A stretch of DNA of 64,000 nucleotides from Mediterranea massiliensis (GCA_015060695.1 SUYA01000002.1:186001-250000), one strand, 5' to 3'; shown: positions 26,679 to 36,573, numbered from the stretch's first letter. Translations and numbers: made by a program. Notes: generated by a model not told the origin, from the sequence alone.

Positions 26679-28067
26679 TTATCCGGCAAGTTCGGCAATC
26701 ACTTTCATAATCTGCCGACCAATCTCTTCGGCAGCTTCGGGAGTTGCCGCTTCGCTATAGACACGGATTATCGGTTCGGTGTTGCTTTTCCGCAAATGCA
26801 CCCACTTGTCTGGGAAATCAATTTTCACTCCATCAATGTCGTTGATTTCTTCGTCTTTATAAATCTCTTTTACTTTCTGCAAAATGGCATCTACATCAGT
26901 GTCGGGAGTTAAATCGACACGGTTCTTTGCCATGAAGTATGCCGGATATTGTGCACGCAACTGACTCACTTTCTTTCCTTCATGTGCTAAATGGCTAAGG
27001 AAAAGAGCTATACCAACCAAGGCATCACGACCATAGTGGCTGGCCGGATAGATAACGCCGCCATTGCCTTCACCACCAATTACGGCACCTACTTCTTTCA
27101 TTTTGGTAGTTACGTTCACTTCGCCTACGGCTGAAGCGGCATATTCTTGACCATATTGACGAGTAACATCGCGCAAGGCACGGGTTGAACTAAGGTTTGA
27201 GACTGTATTTCCCGGCGTGTGTTTCAACACATAGTCGGCTACAGTTACCAATGTGTATTCTTCACCGTACATCTTACCGTCTTCACAAATCATTGCCAAA
27301 CGATCGACATCGGGGTCAACAACGAAAGCTACATCGGCTTTGCCGCCTTTCATCAATTCCATAATATCTCCCAGATTTTTCTCTAACGGTTCGGGATTGT
27401 GCTGAAAGTCGCCGGTAGGCTCGCAATATAACTTTTCTACATGTTCTACCCCCAATGCTTCGAGCAATGAAGGCAAAATGATGCCACCCACTGAATTGAC
27501 ACAATCGATGGCCACACGGAAATGAGCCTTCTTTATGGCCTCAACATCAACTAAATCGAGTGCTAATACGCTATCAATGTGTTTTTGGTTATAACTCAAA
27601 TCTTGACGATAAGAGCCTAATTTATCGACTTCGACATATTCAAATTCTTCTGCTTCGGCAATGCGCAACACTTCATTTCCCTCGGCTGCATTTAAAAATT
27701 CGCCTTTTTCATTCAGCAATTTCAATGCATTCCATTGTTTGGGATTATGTGAAGCCGTTAAAATAATACCGCCATCGGCACCTTCCATAGTTACGGCCAA
27801 TTCGGTGGTGGGAGTAGAAGCCAAATCGATATCAACAACATCCCAACCCATACCCATCAGGGTACCTACTACAACGTTTTTTACCATCTCACCTGAAAGA
27901 CGAGCGTCGCGGCCTACTATAATCTTATTGCTTTTTACCGTAGAGGTTTTACGAATAAGCGTAGCATAAGCAGAGGTAAACTTTACGATATCCAAAGGAT
28001 TTAAGCCTTCGCCTACCCGTCCTCCGATAGTGCCACGAATACCGGAGATAGATTTAATCAATGTCAT
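26679..28067 (-). CDS. glmM: Phosphoglucosamine mutase / phosphohexomutase
   Basis: This 462-residue alpha-D-phosphohexomutase interconverts sugar 1- and 6-phosphates; the likely reaction is glucosamine-6-P to glucosamine-1-P for peptidoglycan and LPS precursors. The four functional loops are present: the phosphoserine loop TASHNPKQWN with Ser106, the magnesium loop DPDVDRLA near residue 245, the sugar loop GGEGNGGVIYP near 335, and the phosphate loop RKSNTEPIIRVYSEA near 435. The start MTLIKSISGIRGTIGG is typical of the Bacteroidales protein. Members of this group can also act on mannose phosphates, so the exact substrate is inferred. The DUF4827 gene upstream is probably cotranscribed. Confidence 0.9.
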   Translation of the reverse strand: MTLIKSISGIRGTIGGRVGEGLNPLDIVKFTSAYATLIRKTSTVKSNKIIVGRDARLSGEMVKNVVVGTLMGMGWDVVDIDLASTPTTELAVTMEGADGGIILTASHNPKQWNALKLLNEKGEFLNAAEGNEVLRIAEAEEFEYVEVDKLGSYRQDLSYNQKHIDSVLALDLVDVEAIKKAHFRVAIDCVNSVGGIILPSLLEALGVEHVEKLYCEPTGDFQHNPEPLEKNLGDIMELMKGGKADVAFVVDPDVDRLAMICEDGKMYGEEYTLVTVADYVLKHTPGNTVSNLSSTRALRDVTRQYGQEYAASAVGEVNVTTKMKEVGAVIGGEGNGGVIYPASHYGRDALVGIALFLSHLAHEGKKVSQLRAQYPAYFMAKNRVDLTPDTDVDAILQKVKEIYKDEEINDIDGVKIDFPDKWVHLRKSNTEPIIRVYSEAATPEAAEEIGRQIMKVIAELAG

Positions 28068-28097
28068 AATGTAATGATTTAGTATTCAAGATTTAAA

Positions 28098-28712
28098 TTA
28101 ACGCCAGAATTGTATCTTCACCATATCGTAGAAGTAGGGTGCAACGCTTGTCATTGCATTATCATGGCCCATCTTGTGTGGTACAATCAATTTAACATGC
28201 GCCCCACTGCGGATATATGCCAAAGCAGCCAACCAACCAGCCGGCACTGTAGTAGATGAATAGTAATAATACATGGCTCCGTAAGGAGTGGTACTGAAAA
28301 TACCGGCTATGGAAGAAGAGGTAACCGTATAGCGGAATTCATCGACCAAATTGGGCACTTCCAAATTGGAAACGGTTATCATTTTATCAAAAAGGCTAAA
28401 TTCAGAGAAGCGCACCAACACTACTTCGTTGGGGCGAATGGTATCGGCCAAATTTTCAGAACCTTTATCGACAATCTGCATATAAACACCGCTCGCCAGA
28501 TGCACATATTCGTTTTTGCTGACATCTGTCATCGAATCTTGTGCATAGAATTCGGTTTGCGAAATTACAGTAATGTTACTGTCTTTGATAAATGCCTCGA
28601 TGGCATCGTCTTCTTCTTGCATCAATTCGGCATAAGTCTTATGGTCATCGCATGCATTGAAAAAAACACCCAATGTTATCAGTGAGATAAAAAATAAAAT
28701 AAGTTTCTTCAT
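28098..28712 (-). CDS. DUF4827 family lipoprotein, FKBP-like
   Basis: This 204-residue protein has a lipoprotein signal (LGVFFNACDD, Cys21). The mature part fits the Bacteroidales DUF4827 family, a group with an FKBP-type peptidyl-prolyl isomerase-like fold (GVYMQIVDKGS, DTIRPNEVVLVRF, then GWLAALAYIRSGAHVKLIVP). Whether it has isomerase activity is unknown. The product would sit in the periplasm or outer membrane. It lies 30 bp upstream of glmM on the same strand, with a possible -7 box (TACTTTTG on the minus strand) at 28738-28745. Confidence 0.82.
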   Translation of the reverse strand: MKKLILFFISLITLGVFFNACDDHKTYAELMQEEDDAIEAFIKDSNITVISQTEFYAQDSMTDVSKNEYVHLASGVYMQIVDKGSENLADTIRPNEVVLVRFSEFSLFDKMITVSNLEVPNLVDEFRYTVTSSSIAGIFSTTPYGAMYYYYSSTTVPAGWLAALAYIRSGAHVKLIVPHKMGHDNAMTSVAPYFYDMVKIQFWR

Positions 28713-28800
28713 TGTTTTGTTTGTTCGTATTTTCGTGCAAAAGTATCTGATTTCATTGAAATTAAAAAAACATCGGTCGAAAGTTCGTATCTTTTAACCT

Positions 28801-29859
28801 TTAACGGCCGTTTTTTTGCGCTCCATAGCACTCTTTGAGCAATGATTTGTATTTCTCCAGGCCTTCTTCGAAAATTTTCTTGGCCTCTTCCATCGTTCCA
28901 TAGAACTCACCACCCGAAGCATTCAAATGCCCCCCGCCATTAAAGAACTCGGCTGCAAACTGATTGCAAGGAAATGTTCCCACCGACCTCAGGGATATTT
29001 TTATCATGGGCTTTTCAGTATCTTCGCGCAAGAAGCATGAAAAAACAACATTGCGGATACTCAACGGGATATTGACAAAGCCCTCACTATCGCCACGAAT
29101 ATAATTGAAACGGCTTTGTTCTTTCTCCGTCAATGATATAAGTGCCGAATGAGCGTCACGATACACCCACATATGAGACAAGACATATCCCATCAATCGC
29201 AAGCGACTCTCAGAATAGGTATTGAAAACTTTACGATAGATTGCATCCTTATCTATACCTTTCGATAACAATTCACTGATTATAAAGTATATTTCCTTGC
29301 TATTGGAATTGAAAGTGAATCCTCCTGTATCTGTCATCATACCGGTATAGATACACTCGGCGCACTCTTTTGTCACATCGTCGACACCACCCAACTTGCA
29401 AATCAAACGGAATATCAGTTCTGAAGTAGATGATATGTCGGGATGAGAGATGATAATCTTACAGAAATCTTCCGGATTCAAGTGATGATCGATAAGCACT
29501 TTGCGAGCCGGAGAGGACAAAACTGATTCGCCCATAAAATCAATACGATTGATGGCATTGAAATCGAGGCAACAAATGACATCGGCTTCGGAAATCAATT
29601 TATCAGCAAATTCCTTGTAGCGATCATAAAACAAAACATTCTTACTGCCCGGCATCCAACGCAAGAAATCGGGAAAGGCATTGGGTACAATGACATGCAC
29701 CTCTTTTTCTTGTGACTCCAAATAATGAGCCAATCCTAACGAAGAGCCTATGGCATCCCCGTCTGGAGATATATGAGAAACAATCACCACCTTTTCGGCT
29801 TTAGAAAACCATTTAGCCAAATGGTCAATCTTTGATTGGTCTAAAACGTTTGTCAACAT
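28801..29859 (-). CDS. DHH/DHHA1 family phosphoesterase, NrnA-like
   Basis: This 352-residue protein has the DHH metal motifs SHISPDGDAIGSS, CLDFNAINR and LIDHHLNPEDF, and a C-terminal DHHA1 domain ending in FNGGGHLNASGG. This layout is that of NrnA, which degrades short RNA oligonucleotides (nanoRNA) and can dephosphorylate pAp; some relatives cleave c-di-AMP or pApA. It is cytoplasmic. It lies downstream of comEC, separated by 95 bp. A minus-strand TACTTTTG at 29880-29887 could be its own promoter. Confidence 0.9.
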   Translation of the reverse strand: MLTNVLDQSKIDHLAKWFSKAEKVVIVSHISPDGDAIGSSLGLAHYLESQEKEVHVIVPNAFPDFLRWMPGSKNVLFYDRYKEFADKLISEADVICCLDFNAINRIDFMGESVLSSPARKVLIDHHLNPEDFCKIIISHPDISSTSELIFRLICKLGGVDDVTKECAECIYTGMMTDTGGFTFNSNSKEIYFIISELLSKGIDKDAIYRKVFNTYSESRLRLMGYVLSHMWVYRDAHSALISLTEKEQSRFNYIRGDSEGFVNIPLSIRNVVFSCFLREDTEKPMIKISLRSVGTFPCNQFAAEFFNGGGHLNASGGEFYGTMEEAKKIFEEGLEKYKSLLKECYGAQKNGR

Positions 29860-29954
29860 ATTCTTTTTATTATGAAGCGCAAAAGTACAAAAAAAGTTTC
29901 AGTAAAGAGGTATATCACCCGGTAATTATTAGGAAACAAAAGTTTTAAAGGAAA

Positions 29955-32009
29955 TCAGTGCATAATTTCAGCCGAAAAACATCCTGTTTCAGACAACAAA
30001 ACACATGGAACAGAGAGAATGTTGCATTCATCCACCCACTGCCGGGAAAGATATTGCGGCAAAGAAGAGTCGAGTACAACCTTTCGTATCGTAAAAAGCG
30101 AAGTAGCTTCTTTCAACGTGCCATAGTAACCTTTTGAAACATATAAAAAATCTATGGTTAATTTTTCGTCAGCATACTTTCCCCACCAACTATCATCAGC
30201 AAGCAAAGCAATGCGATGGCCATGATAAGTAACAATATCGTCGTAAATAGAGAAATCAGGAAGAATCGTATCAGCCTTAAAAGAAATGTAGTGAGGCTCA
30301 TCTAATTGCATACTATTCCAATAACGCTTCAATGAACGAGAAATAGGATTATTTTCTGTTTCTACCGACGGTAGCAAAAGCCATGATTCTGCATTGTCAG
30401 TCAACAGATGTAACGAGGGGGTGGCATAATGGTTATAGAAAACTATTGATGTGTGAGGTGCATGTATTTGGATGGCAACAAAATGGTATCCGAGTGCTAA
30501 CAAGGCTGTAATGAGAAGTATGTAAAACGAACGTAATAAAGGGCGATGCCAGCAATAAAAAAGTAGCCATAATAACAAGTAGCAGAACAAGACATCTACT
30601 TTATCCATCCAAAGGTGTGAGAGAGAAGAGCCCGGCAACTGCTCTATCCAACGCAACATAGCATGTTGGTAAGTCAACATACCATCTACGGTTTGTGCCA
30701 AAAATGTTTGTAAACATGGAACTGGGGTAAGCAACAACATGAACAACGTCAGAGACAAGAGTATTGCAATCCATGCAAGAATCCAAATGTTGGCCAATAA
30801 AAAATAAACCGGAAAACTTGAAAAATAATACACCACCAAAGGAGCCGTCATAATTTGTGCCGAAAGAGTGACACATATTCCGCTCCACAAATATTGTAAG
30901 AATACAGAAGTTGGCTTCCAAAAAGAAGAAAAACGAGCATAAAAAAATATGATACCGACCACTGCCATAAAAGAGAGTTGAAAGCCTACATCAAATAGCC
31001 AAACAGGGTGTATAATCAACATCAAGAATGCGGTAGCTGCCAACAAGTTCAAAGAAAGTTTTTGTGGAGAATATATTCCGGCCAATGCCAACAGGGAGAA
31101 CATCAATACCGAGCGAACAACCGAAGGAGAAAGACCGGTAAAAAAAGCATAAATGGAAAGTAGAAATATTGTTAAGAGCAAAGAAAAAGGCCTTAAAACT
31201 GGAAGACGATACACAATCGGTTTCCAAAACAGCAGTAAAAGCCAAGTTAACAGACCAATATGTAAACCAGATAGTGCCAATACATGACTAACACCTGCGA
31301 CAGAATATGTTTCTCGAAGTTCTTCATCTATCAAAGTCTTATCACCAAGTGTCAATGCGACCAAAACAGCCAATGCATCATCTTTTAAGCCTATCTGAGT
31401 ATATAAATCGATAATTTTTTGGCGGCAATCATCTGCTTTCTGCCTCCAACTCTGGGTATTGCAATTTCCGATTTTCACCCAACAACCTGTGGGTACATAA
31501 GCACTTCCTACAATCCCCTTTCGATATAGATAACGAGCATAATCAAATTCATAAGGATTTCCATTGTTTTGAGGAGAAGTCAATTGGGTATAAACAATCA
31601 GTTTATCACCTCTTTTAATTGTATAAGATAATGAATCTTTAGGAAAATAGAGCAAAAAATCTTTATCAGAAATAACACTTTTACACAATAACGAGCGTTC
31701 TTTTTCCTCCGGATGTTCTGATACAATTGCCTGATAAAAATCTTCCTGCCCAATGTATGGAAATGAGTATGAATCATGGTAACGATTCATTAAATGGATT
31801 CCGAGAATAAAAAAGAATACATAGGCTATTGAAGTAAATAACCTGGAAAAATATTTGTATGCTACAAGTAAACAAAGAAAAACGAACAGTAGCGAGTAAA
31901 GATAAGATAAAGAAGAAAATGTTGGATTAACATATTCTCCAAAAACGATACCGCATAGTAATGGCAACAACACATGCAGAAATGGATGTTGTTGCCATTT
32001 TACATTCAT
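29955..32009 (-). CDS. comEC: ComEC/Rec2 family membrane protein
   Basis: This 684-residue polytopic protein has an N-terminal DUF4131-like part (PLLCGIVFGEYVNP, then an OB-like region to about residue 190) and a Competence domain (HVLALSGLHIGLLTWLLLLFWKP, GLSPSVVRSVLMFSLLALAGIY). ComEC forms the inner-membrane channel for single-stranded DNA during natural transformation. The C-terminal 150 residues do not show the HxHxDH motif of the metallo-beta-lactamase domain found in long ComEC proteins. It begins 3 bp after the rpe stop, so it is translated from the rpe transcript. Competence has not been inferred from this gene alone. Confidence 0.9.
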   Translation of the reverse strand: MNVKWQQHPFLHVLLPLLCGIVFGEYVNPTFSSLSYLYSLLFVFLCLLVAYKYFSRLFTSIAYVFFFILGIHLMNRYHDSYSFPYIGQEDFYQAIVSEHPEEKERSLLCKSVISDKDFLLYFPKDSLSYTIKRGDKLIVYTQLTSPQNNGNPYEFDYARYLYRKGIVGSAYVPTGCWVKIGNCNTQSWRQKADDCRQKIIDLYTQIGLKDDALAVLVALTLGDKTLIDEELRETYSVAGVSHVLALSGLHIGLLTWLLLLFWKPIVYRLPVLRPFSLLLTIFLLSIYAFFTGLSPSVVRSVLMFSLLALAGIYSPQKLSLNLLAATAFLMLIIHPVWLFDVGFQLSFMAVVGIIFFYARFSSFWKPTSVFLQYLWSGICVTLSAQIMTAPLVVYYFSSFPVYFLLANIWILAWIAILLSLTLFMLLLTPVPCLQTFLAQTVDGMLTYQHAMLRWIEQLPGSSLSHLWMDKVDVLFCYLLLWLLFYCWHRPLLRSFYILLITALLALGYHFVAIQIHAPHTSIVFYNHYATPSLHLLTDNAESWLLLPSVETENNPISRSLKRYWNSMQLDEPHYISFKADTILPDFSIYDDIVTYHGHRIALLADDSWWGKYADEKLTIDFLYVSKGYYGTLKEATSLFTIRKVVLDSSLPQYLSRQWVDECNILSVPCVLLSETGCFSAEIMH

Positions 32010-32012
32010 CCA

Positions 32013-32663
32013 TCAAAGGTTTTTCAGTGACTGAATCATTTCTTGAGGATTAGAAGCCTTAAATACAGCATTTCCTGCAACCAAGACATCGGCACCGGCT
32101 TCAACCAATCGGGCACCGGTTTCCAGATTAACCCCACCATCTACTTCAATCAATGCCGACGAACCGGTTTCTTTTATCAATTGGCGCAACTCACGCACTT
32201 TATCGACAGTGTGCTCTATAAACTTTTGGCCACCGAATCCAGGATTAACTCCCATCAGCAAGACCATATACAGTTCGTTGATAACATCTTTCAACATGAC
32301 TATCGGAGTGGCCGGATTGATAGTAACTGCCGGCCGCATACCTGCATCACGAATTTGTTGAATAACCCGATGCAAATGAGGACATGCTTCATAATGCACA
32401 TTCATAATATATGCACCTATTTCTTTGACTTCTGAAATAAATTTTTCAGGCTGTACAATCATAAGATGCACATCCAATGGCTTTTGTGCAACTTTAGCGA
32501 CAGACCTCAATACAGGAAAGCCAAATGATATATTAGGTACAAACACGCCATCCATTATATCTATATGAATCCAATCGGCCACACTTTTATTCAGCATTTC
32601 CACATCATGTGCTAAATTACCGAAATCGGCAGATAAGATTGAAGGTGAAATCATTGTTTTCAT
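32013..32663 (-). CDS. rpe: Ribulose-phosphate 3-epimerase
   Basis: This 216-residue TIM barrel interconverts ribulose 5-phosphate and xylulose 5-phosphate in the pentose phosphate pathway. All the family motifs are visible: ISPSILSADFGNLAHDVEML, HIDIMDGVFVPNISFG with the metal-binding His and Asp, VHLMIVQPEKF, MGVNPGFGGQKF and IEVDGGVNLETG near the C-terminus. An ATG two codons in (MISPSILS) is equally plausible. Length is normal. It heads a group with comEC and possibly the DHH gene, behind a -7 box at 32683-32690. Confidence 0.95.
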   Translation of the reverse strand: MKTMISPSILSADFGNLAHDVEMLNKSVADWIHIDIMDGVFVPNISFGFPVLRSVAKVAQKPLDVHLMIVQPEKFISEVKEIGAYIMNVHYEACPHLHRVIQQIRDAGMRPAVTINPATPIVMLKDVINELYMVLLMGVNPGFGGQKFIEHTVDKVRELRQLIKETGSSALIEVDGGVNLETGARLVEAGADVLVAGNAVFKASNPQEMIQSLKNL

Positions 32664-32682
32664 AAGCCCTTATTTTATGCCA

Positions 32683-32690
32683 CAAATATA
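32683..32690 (-). promoter_or_regulatory. -7 box for rpe-comEC
   Basis: The minus strand reads TATATTTG, a perfect TAnnTTTG box 19 bp upstream of the rpe start codon. No convincing -33 element was found, and the region overlaps the gap after fmt. Confidence 0.45.
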
Positions 32691-32702
32691 GCGAAAAAGA
32701 TT

Positions 32703-33671
32703 TTATTTCATATAAGAATCATCGGTCAACTTAAATCCTCGCAACAATTCATCACACTGCAAACGTTTTTTCCCTGGTAATTGCAATGATTTTATAGAAA
32801 TAAATCCATCTGATACAGCTACATGTATATAACTTTTTCCATCTGTTTGAAGCGTACCCGGACGCAATTCATGGCGTTTATAGAGTTTCTCTGTTTCGAA
32901 AACTTTTAATGTCAATACATCTCCAGAAGGTTGTACCAACTCTGTCCATGCTGACGGATACGGTGAAAGTCCACGAACGAAATCATACACTTTTTTGACA
33001 GGAAGTTCCCAATTGATGCGGCAAGTTTCCTTGAAAATTTTAGGAGCAGGCCGCAATTCCTCTCCAACTATCATCTTTTCTTGAGGGATTCTTTCTACTG
33101 TGCCCGCAATAATGGCATCTACTGTTTCTAATACCAGACGACCGCCAAGCATCATTAACTTATCATGTACAACACCAACATTATCGGTATCGTTTATTGG
33201 AACTTTTACTTGTTGAATAACTTCACCAGTATCTATTTCATGTTGCAAAAAGAAGGTTGTAATTCCGGTTTCAACATCTCCATTCATAACAGCCCAATTG
33301 ATAGGGGCCGCTCCTCTATATTGAGGTAATAAAGAGGCATGAAGATTGAATGTACCCAGAGGAGGCATATTCCAAACGACTTCAGGAAGCATTCTGAATG
33401 CCACTACAATTTGCAAATCGGCTTTCCATGCACGCAGAGAGTCAAGAAAGTCTTCATCTTTCAATTTTTCCGGCTGCAGCAATGGTAGATTCTTCTCTAA
33501 GGCATATTGTTTCACAGGAGAATACTGTAATTTATGTCCACGACCAGCCGGTTTATCTGGCATGGTTATAACTCCAACTACATTATATCCGCCTTCAACC
33601 AAACAACGAAGAGACTCCACAGCAAAATCGGGAGTACCCATATAGACAATACGCAAATCTTTTTTTTCCAT
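32703..33671 (-). CDS. fmt: Methionyl-tRNA formyltransferase
   Basis: This 322-residue enzyme formylates initiator Met-tRNA. The catalytic domain has IVYMGTPDFAVESLRCL, VITMPDKPAGRGHKL and the formyl-transfer motif FNLHASLLPQYRGAAPINWA with the catalytic Asn/His. EIDTGEVI and a C-terminal OB-type tRNA-binding domain (from about residue 205) follow. Length and order are standard. It starts 10 bp after the stop of the ClC channel gene, so the two are probably cotranscribed with tsaC further upstream. Confidence 0.96.
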   Translation of the reverse strand: MEKKDLRIVYMGTPDFAVESLRCLVEGGYNVVGVITMPDKPAGRGHKLQYSPVKQYALEKNLPLLQPEKLKDEDFLDSLRAWKADLQIVVAFRMLPEVVWNMPPLGTFNLHASLLPQYRGAAPINWAVMNGDVETGITTFFLQHEIDTGEVIQQVKVPINDTDNVGVVHDKLMMLGGRLVLETVDAIIAGTVERIPQEKMIVGEELRPAPKIFKETCRINWELPVKKVYDFVRGLSPYPSAWTELVQPSGDVLTLKVFETEKLYKRHELRPGTLQTDGKSYIHVAVSDGFISIKSLQLPGKKRLQCDELLRGFKLTDDSYMK

Positions 33672-33681
33672 ATATCAATTA

Positions 33682-35475
33682 TCAATCTTCTGAAAAATGT
33701 ACTAACACTTGACGATACGAATTAAATATCTTTGACTTGGAGACAAAACCTAAGTATTTGCCATCTTCATCTACTACAGGCAGATTCCACGCTTTAGTAT
33801 CATCGAATTTCTGCATGACACGTTCCATGCTGTCAGTGCTCAACAAACGAGCAGGAGCAGATGTCATAAAACGACTAACATTAAAACGATGGTATAACTC
33901 CTGCCGGAACATTATATTACGAATATCATCCAACAACACAATACCTATCAACTTGTTTTCTTTATCCGTAACCGGAAAAATATTTCTTCGAGACGAAGAT
34001 ATGGCTTTCACAACATCTCCTAAGTCCATTTCCGGATGTACGGTCACAAAGTCTGTTTCCACAACATTTTCAACTTTCATCAGTGTTAAAACAGCCTTGT
34101 CTTTATGGTGAGTCAATAGTTCACCTTTTTTGGCCAAACGCATAGAGTAAATGCTATGAGGCTCAAAAACAATGATTGTCAGATAAGAACTTACAGAAAC
34201 TATCATTAATGGCAAAAACAGATCGTAACCACCAGTTAATTCGGCTATCAAGAAAACTCCTGTCAGAGGGGCATGCATAACACCACTCATCACACCAGCC
34301 ATACCCATTAACGCAAAATTCTTTTCCGGTAAATAGGTTGTAGTCATCATTTCGTTACTGAAATGCGAAAAAACAAAACCTGCTATACATCCTAAGAACA
34401 ATGAAGGAGCAAAAATACCGCCACAACCTCCACCGCCATTAGTTGCACTTGTAGCAAAAACTTTAAACAAGACTATCAGCAACAGGTAAACCAGCAACAA
34501 CTCGCTATATCCATAAAACAATGAATTATTCATTACTGATTCCCAATGCTCATTAGTAGTACCATTCAACAACATCTCTATCGTATCGTAACCTTCACCA
34601 TAAAGAGGGGGGAAAATAAATATTAAGATACTTAACATGATGCCACCAGCTACCAATTTATTGGTCGAAGTACGTAATTTGGCAAAAAAACTTTCAGCCT
34701 TATTCATAGCTCGTGTAAAATAGAGAGATACTAAGCCACAAAAGATGCCAAGTAAAATCACATAAGGGATGCGCTCTAATAAAAAGGCTTCGTCCATATG
34801 AAATTTAAACATAGCTTCTGTACCAGTCGTAATATACGATACAGTAGCAGCGGTTACCGCTGATATCAATAAAGGGAGTAAGGATGACATGGTTAAATCT
34901 ATCATTAATACCTCTAACGTAAATACCAGTCCTGCAATGGGTGCTTTAAAGATACCTGCTACCGCACCAGCAGCTCCACATCCTACTAAAAGCATCAAAG
35001 TACGATGCTCCATTTTAAACAGACTACCTAAATTAGAACCAATGGCTGAACCAGTCAATACAATAGGAGCCTCAGCACCCACCGAACCACCAAAACCAAT
35101 AGTGATAGAACTAGCAAAAATAGAAGACCAAGTGTTATGTCTTTTGATTCGACTTTTGCGACTTGATATAGCATAAAGTATTTTAGTTACTCCATGACCT
35201 ATATCATCTTTTACTATGTATCGAACGAAGATTCCAGTAAAGAAAATTCCGACTACTGGATATAGTAAATAAAGATAGTTTGCTTCCGTTACATTAAAGT
35301 TTTCAGTTAAGAAATTTTGAATAAAATGTATCAATGTTTTCAATAGAAGTGCCGCTAATGCCGTCAACACCCCCACCATAAAACTTAACACTAAAATAAA
35401 ATGTTTTTCTTTGATGTTTTTCTCACGCCATACGATAAAACGTTGCATCAGATTTTTCTTATCTTGTGTTGCCAT
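33682..35475 (-). CDS. ClC-type chloride channel/antiporter with two CBS domains
   Basis: This 597-residue membrane protein has the ClC core up to about residue 430: IGFGGSVGAEAPIVLTGSAIG, where the Glu in GAEAP is at the gating-glutamate position, and GGGGCGGIFAPSLFLG (GIFAP filter motif). A C-terminal CBS pair follows (VHPEMDLGDVVKAISSS and RFMTSAPARLL). ClC proteins move chloride or other small anions, as channels or proton exchangers; the gating Glu suggests exchange is possible. The CBS domains may bind adenine nucleotides. It lies 9 bp downstream of tsaC. Confidence 0.93.
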   Translation of the reverse strand: MATQDKKNLMQRFIVWREKNIKEKHFILVLSFMVGVLTALAALLLKTLIHFIQNFLTENFNVTEANYLYLLYPVVGIFFTGIFVRYIVKDDIGHGVTKILYAISSRKSRIKRHNTWSSIFASSITIGFGGSVGAEAPIVLTGSAIGSNLGSLFKMEHRTLMLLVGCGAAGAVAGIFKAPIAGLVFTLEVLMIDLTMSSLLPLLISAVTAATVSYITTGTEAMFKFHMDEAFLLERIPYVILLGIFCGLVSLYFTRAMNKAESFFAKLRTSTNKLVAGGIMLSILIFIFPPLYGEGYDTIEMLLNGTTNEHWESVMNNSLFYGYSELLLVYLLLIVLFKVFATSATNGGGGCGGIFAPSLFLGCIAGFVFSHFSNEMMTTTYLPEKNFALMGMAGVMSGVMHAPLTGVFLIAELTGGYDLFLPLMIVSVSSYLTIIVFEPHSIYSMRLAKKGELLTHHKDKAVLTLMKVENVVETDFVTVHPEMDLGDVVKAISSSRRNIFPVTDKENKLIGIVLLDDIRNIMFRQELYHRFNVSRFMTSAPARLLSTDSMERVMQKFDDTKAWNLPVVDEDGKYLGFVSKSKIFNSYRQVLVHFSED

Positions 35476-35484
35476 AACTCTTCC

Positions 35485-36048
35485 TTATTCTCGAATAATT
35501 TTTATAACACCACCTGCATCCAATTTCAAGATGCTGCTCGGTTTCGGCTTAATGGTATCGTCTTGTCGATAGTTAACTATATAATCTACAGATGCTTTGA
35601 TTTCTTCGCTAATTTCAAAGAAACAAGATGGAGAAGGTTTTCCACTTATGTTAGCAGAAGTAGAAACAATTGCCTTTCGGAATTGCTGACAAAGTCGCTG
35701 AGAAAAGGGCTCGTTTGTAACTCTAATTCCTACACTTCCATCTTCAGCCAAAAGATTGGGAGCCAAATTACGCGCATCGGCATATATAATTGTCAAAGGT
35801 TTATCACTTAATTCTATCAAATCCCACGCTATACCAGGTACATCCCGAACATAGTAATCTACCTTGACAGGTGAATCGACCAAAACCAGCATAGCCTTAC
35901 TATCTGCCCGTTGTTTTATTTCATAAACCCGACGTACAGCATTTTCATTAGTAGCATCACAACCTATGCCCCAAATCGTATCTGTAGGATAAAGAATAAC
36001 TCCTCCTTCACGCATCACTTGGCAAGCTTTTTTTATCTCTTCTATCAT
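35485..36048 (-). CDS. tsaC: Threonylcarbamoyl-AMP synthase
   Basis: This 187-residue Sua5/YrdC family protein makes threonylcarbamoyl-adenylate for the t6A modification of ANN-decoding tRNAs. Motifs are GGVILYPTDTIWGIGCDATNENAV at the nucleotide site, KQRADSKAMLVLVDS and VGIRVTNEPF, then STSANISGKPSP. It is the short, TsaC-like form without the C-terminal Sua5 domain. It is first in a leftward group with the ClC and fmt genes and is divergent from the thioesterase gene. Confidence 0.95.
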   Translation of the reverse strand: MIEEIKKACQVMREGGVILYPTDTIWGIGCDATNENAVRRVYEIKQRADSKAMLVLVDSPVKVDYYVRDVPGIAWDLIELSDKPLTIIYADARNLAPNLLAEDGSVGIRVTNEPFSQRLCQQFRKAIVSTSANISGKPSPSCFFEISEEIKASVDYIVNYRQDDTIKPKPSSILKLDAGGVIKIIRE

Positions 36049-36067
36049 TTTCTTAGGTCATATATTC

Positions 36068-36097
36068 TTTGAATCACACGCAAAAGTAGTATTTTTG
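36068..36097 (+). promoter_or_regulatory. Promoter of the thioesterase gene
   Basis: TTTG (36068-36071), an 18-bp spacer and TATTTTTG (36090-36097) match the Bacteroidetes promoter, 32 bp upstream of the start codon. Confidence 0.6.
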
Positions 36098-36129
36098 CGG
36101 CGATTAAAAACAAAGTTTCAAAGAAAACA

Positions 36130-36573
36130 ATGGAAGATTTTAAATTTCGCCACACTCTACCCATACAATTACGCTTTAATGACGTAGATAAATTCGGACA
36201 TGTCAACAATACCGTTTACTTTTGTTATTACGACCTAGGCAAAACAGAATACTTTGCTTCCGTATGTCCTCATGTTAATTGGGAAGAAGTAGGTATAGTT
36301 GTAGTTCATATAGATGCTGATTTCACTTCACAAATACATGGTTCGGAACATATAGCTGTACAAACTGCTATTACAGAAATTGGAACTAAAAGTTTTCACC
36401 TTCTGCAACGAGTTATTGACACTGATACGGAAGAAGTAAAATGCGTTTGCCGTTCGGTTATGGTAACATTCAATCTTATCAAACATGAGTCTATGCCCCT
36501 TACAGAAGAGTGGATTGAAGCCATTTGTGCTTACGAAGGGCGTGATTTGCGAAAGAAGAAGCAAGAAAAATAG
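36130..36573 (+). CDS. 4HBT hotdog-fold acyl-CoA thioesterase
   Basis: This 147-residue protein has the hotdog signature RFNDVDKFGHVNNTVYFCYYD near the N-terminus, where the Asp and the GHVNN segment form the active site in 4-hydroxybenzoyl-CoA thioesterase relatives. IHGSEHIAVQTAITEIGTKSF forms the central strands. It should hydrolyse an acyl-CoA in the cytoplasm; chain specificity is unknown. A basic tail (RDLRKKKQEK) ends the protein. About 130 bp separate it from recJ on the same strand. Confidence 0.88.
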   Translation: MEDFKFRHTLPIQLRFNDVDKFGHVNNTVYFCYYDLGKTEYFASVCPHVNWEEVGIVVVHIDADFTSQIHGSEHIAVQTAITEIGTKSFHLLQRVIDTDTEEVKCVCRSVMVTFNLIKHESMPLTEEWIEAICAYEGRDLRKKKQEK

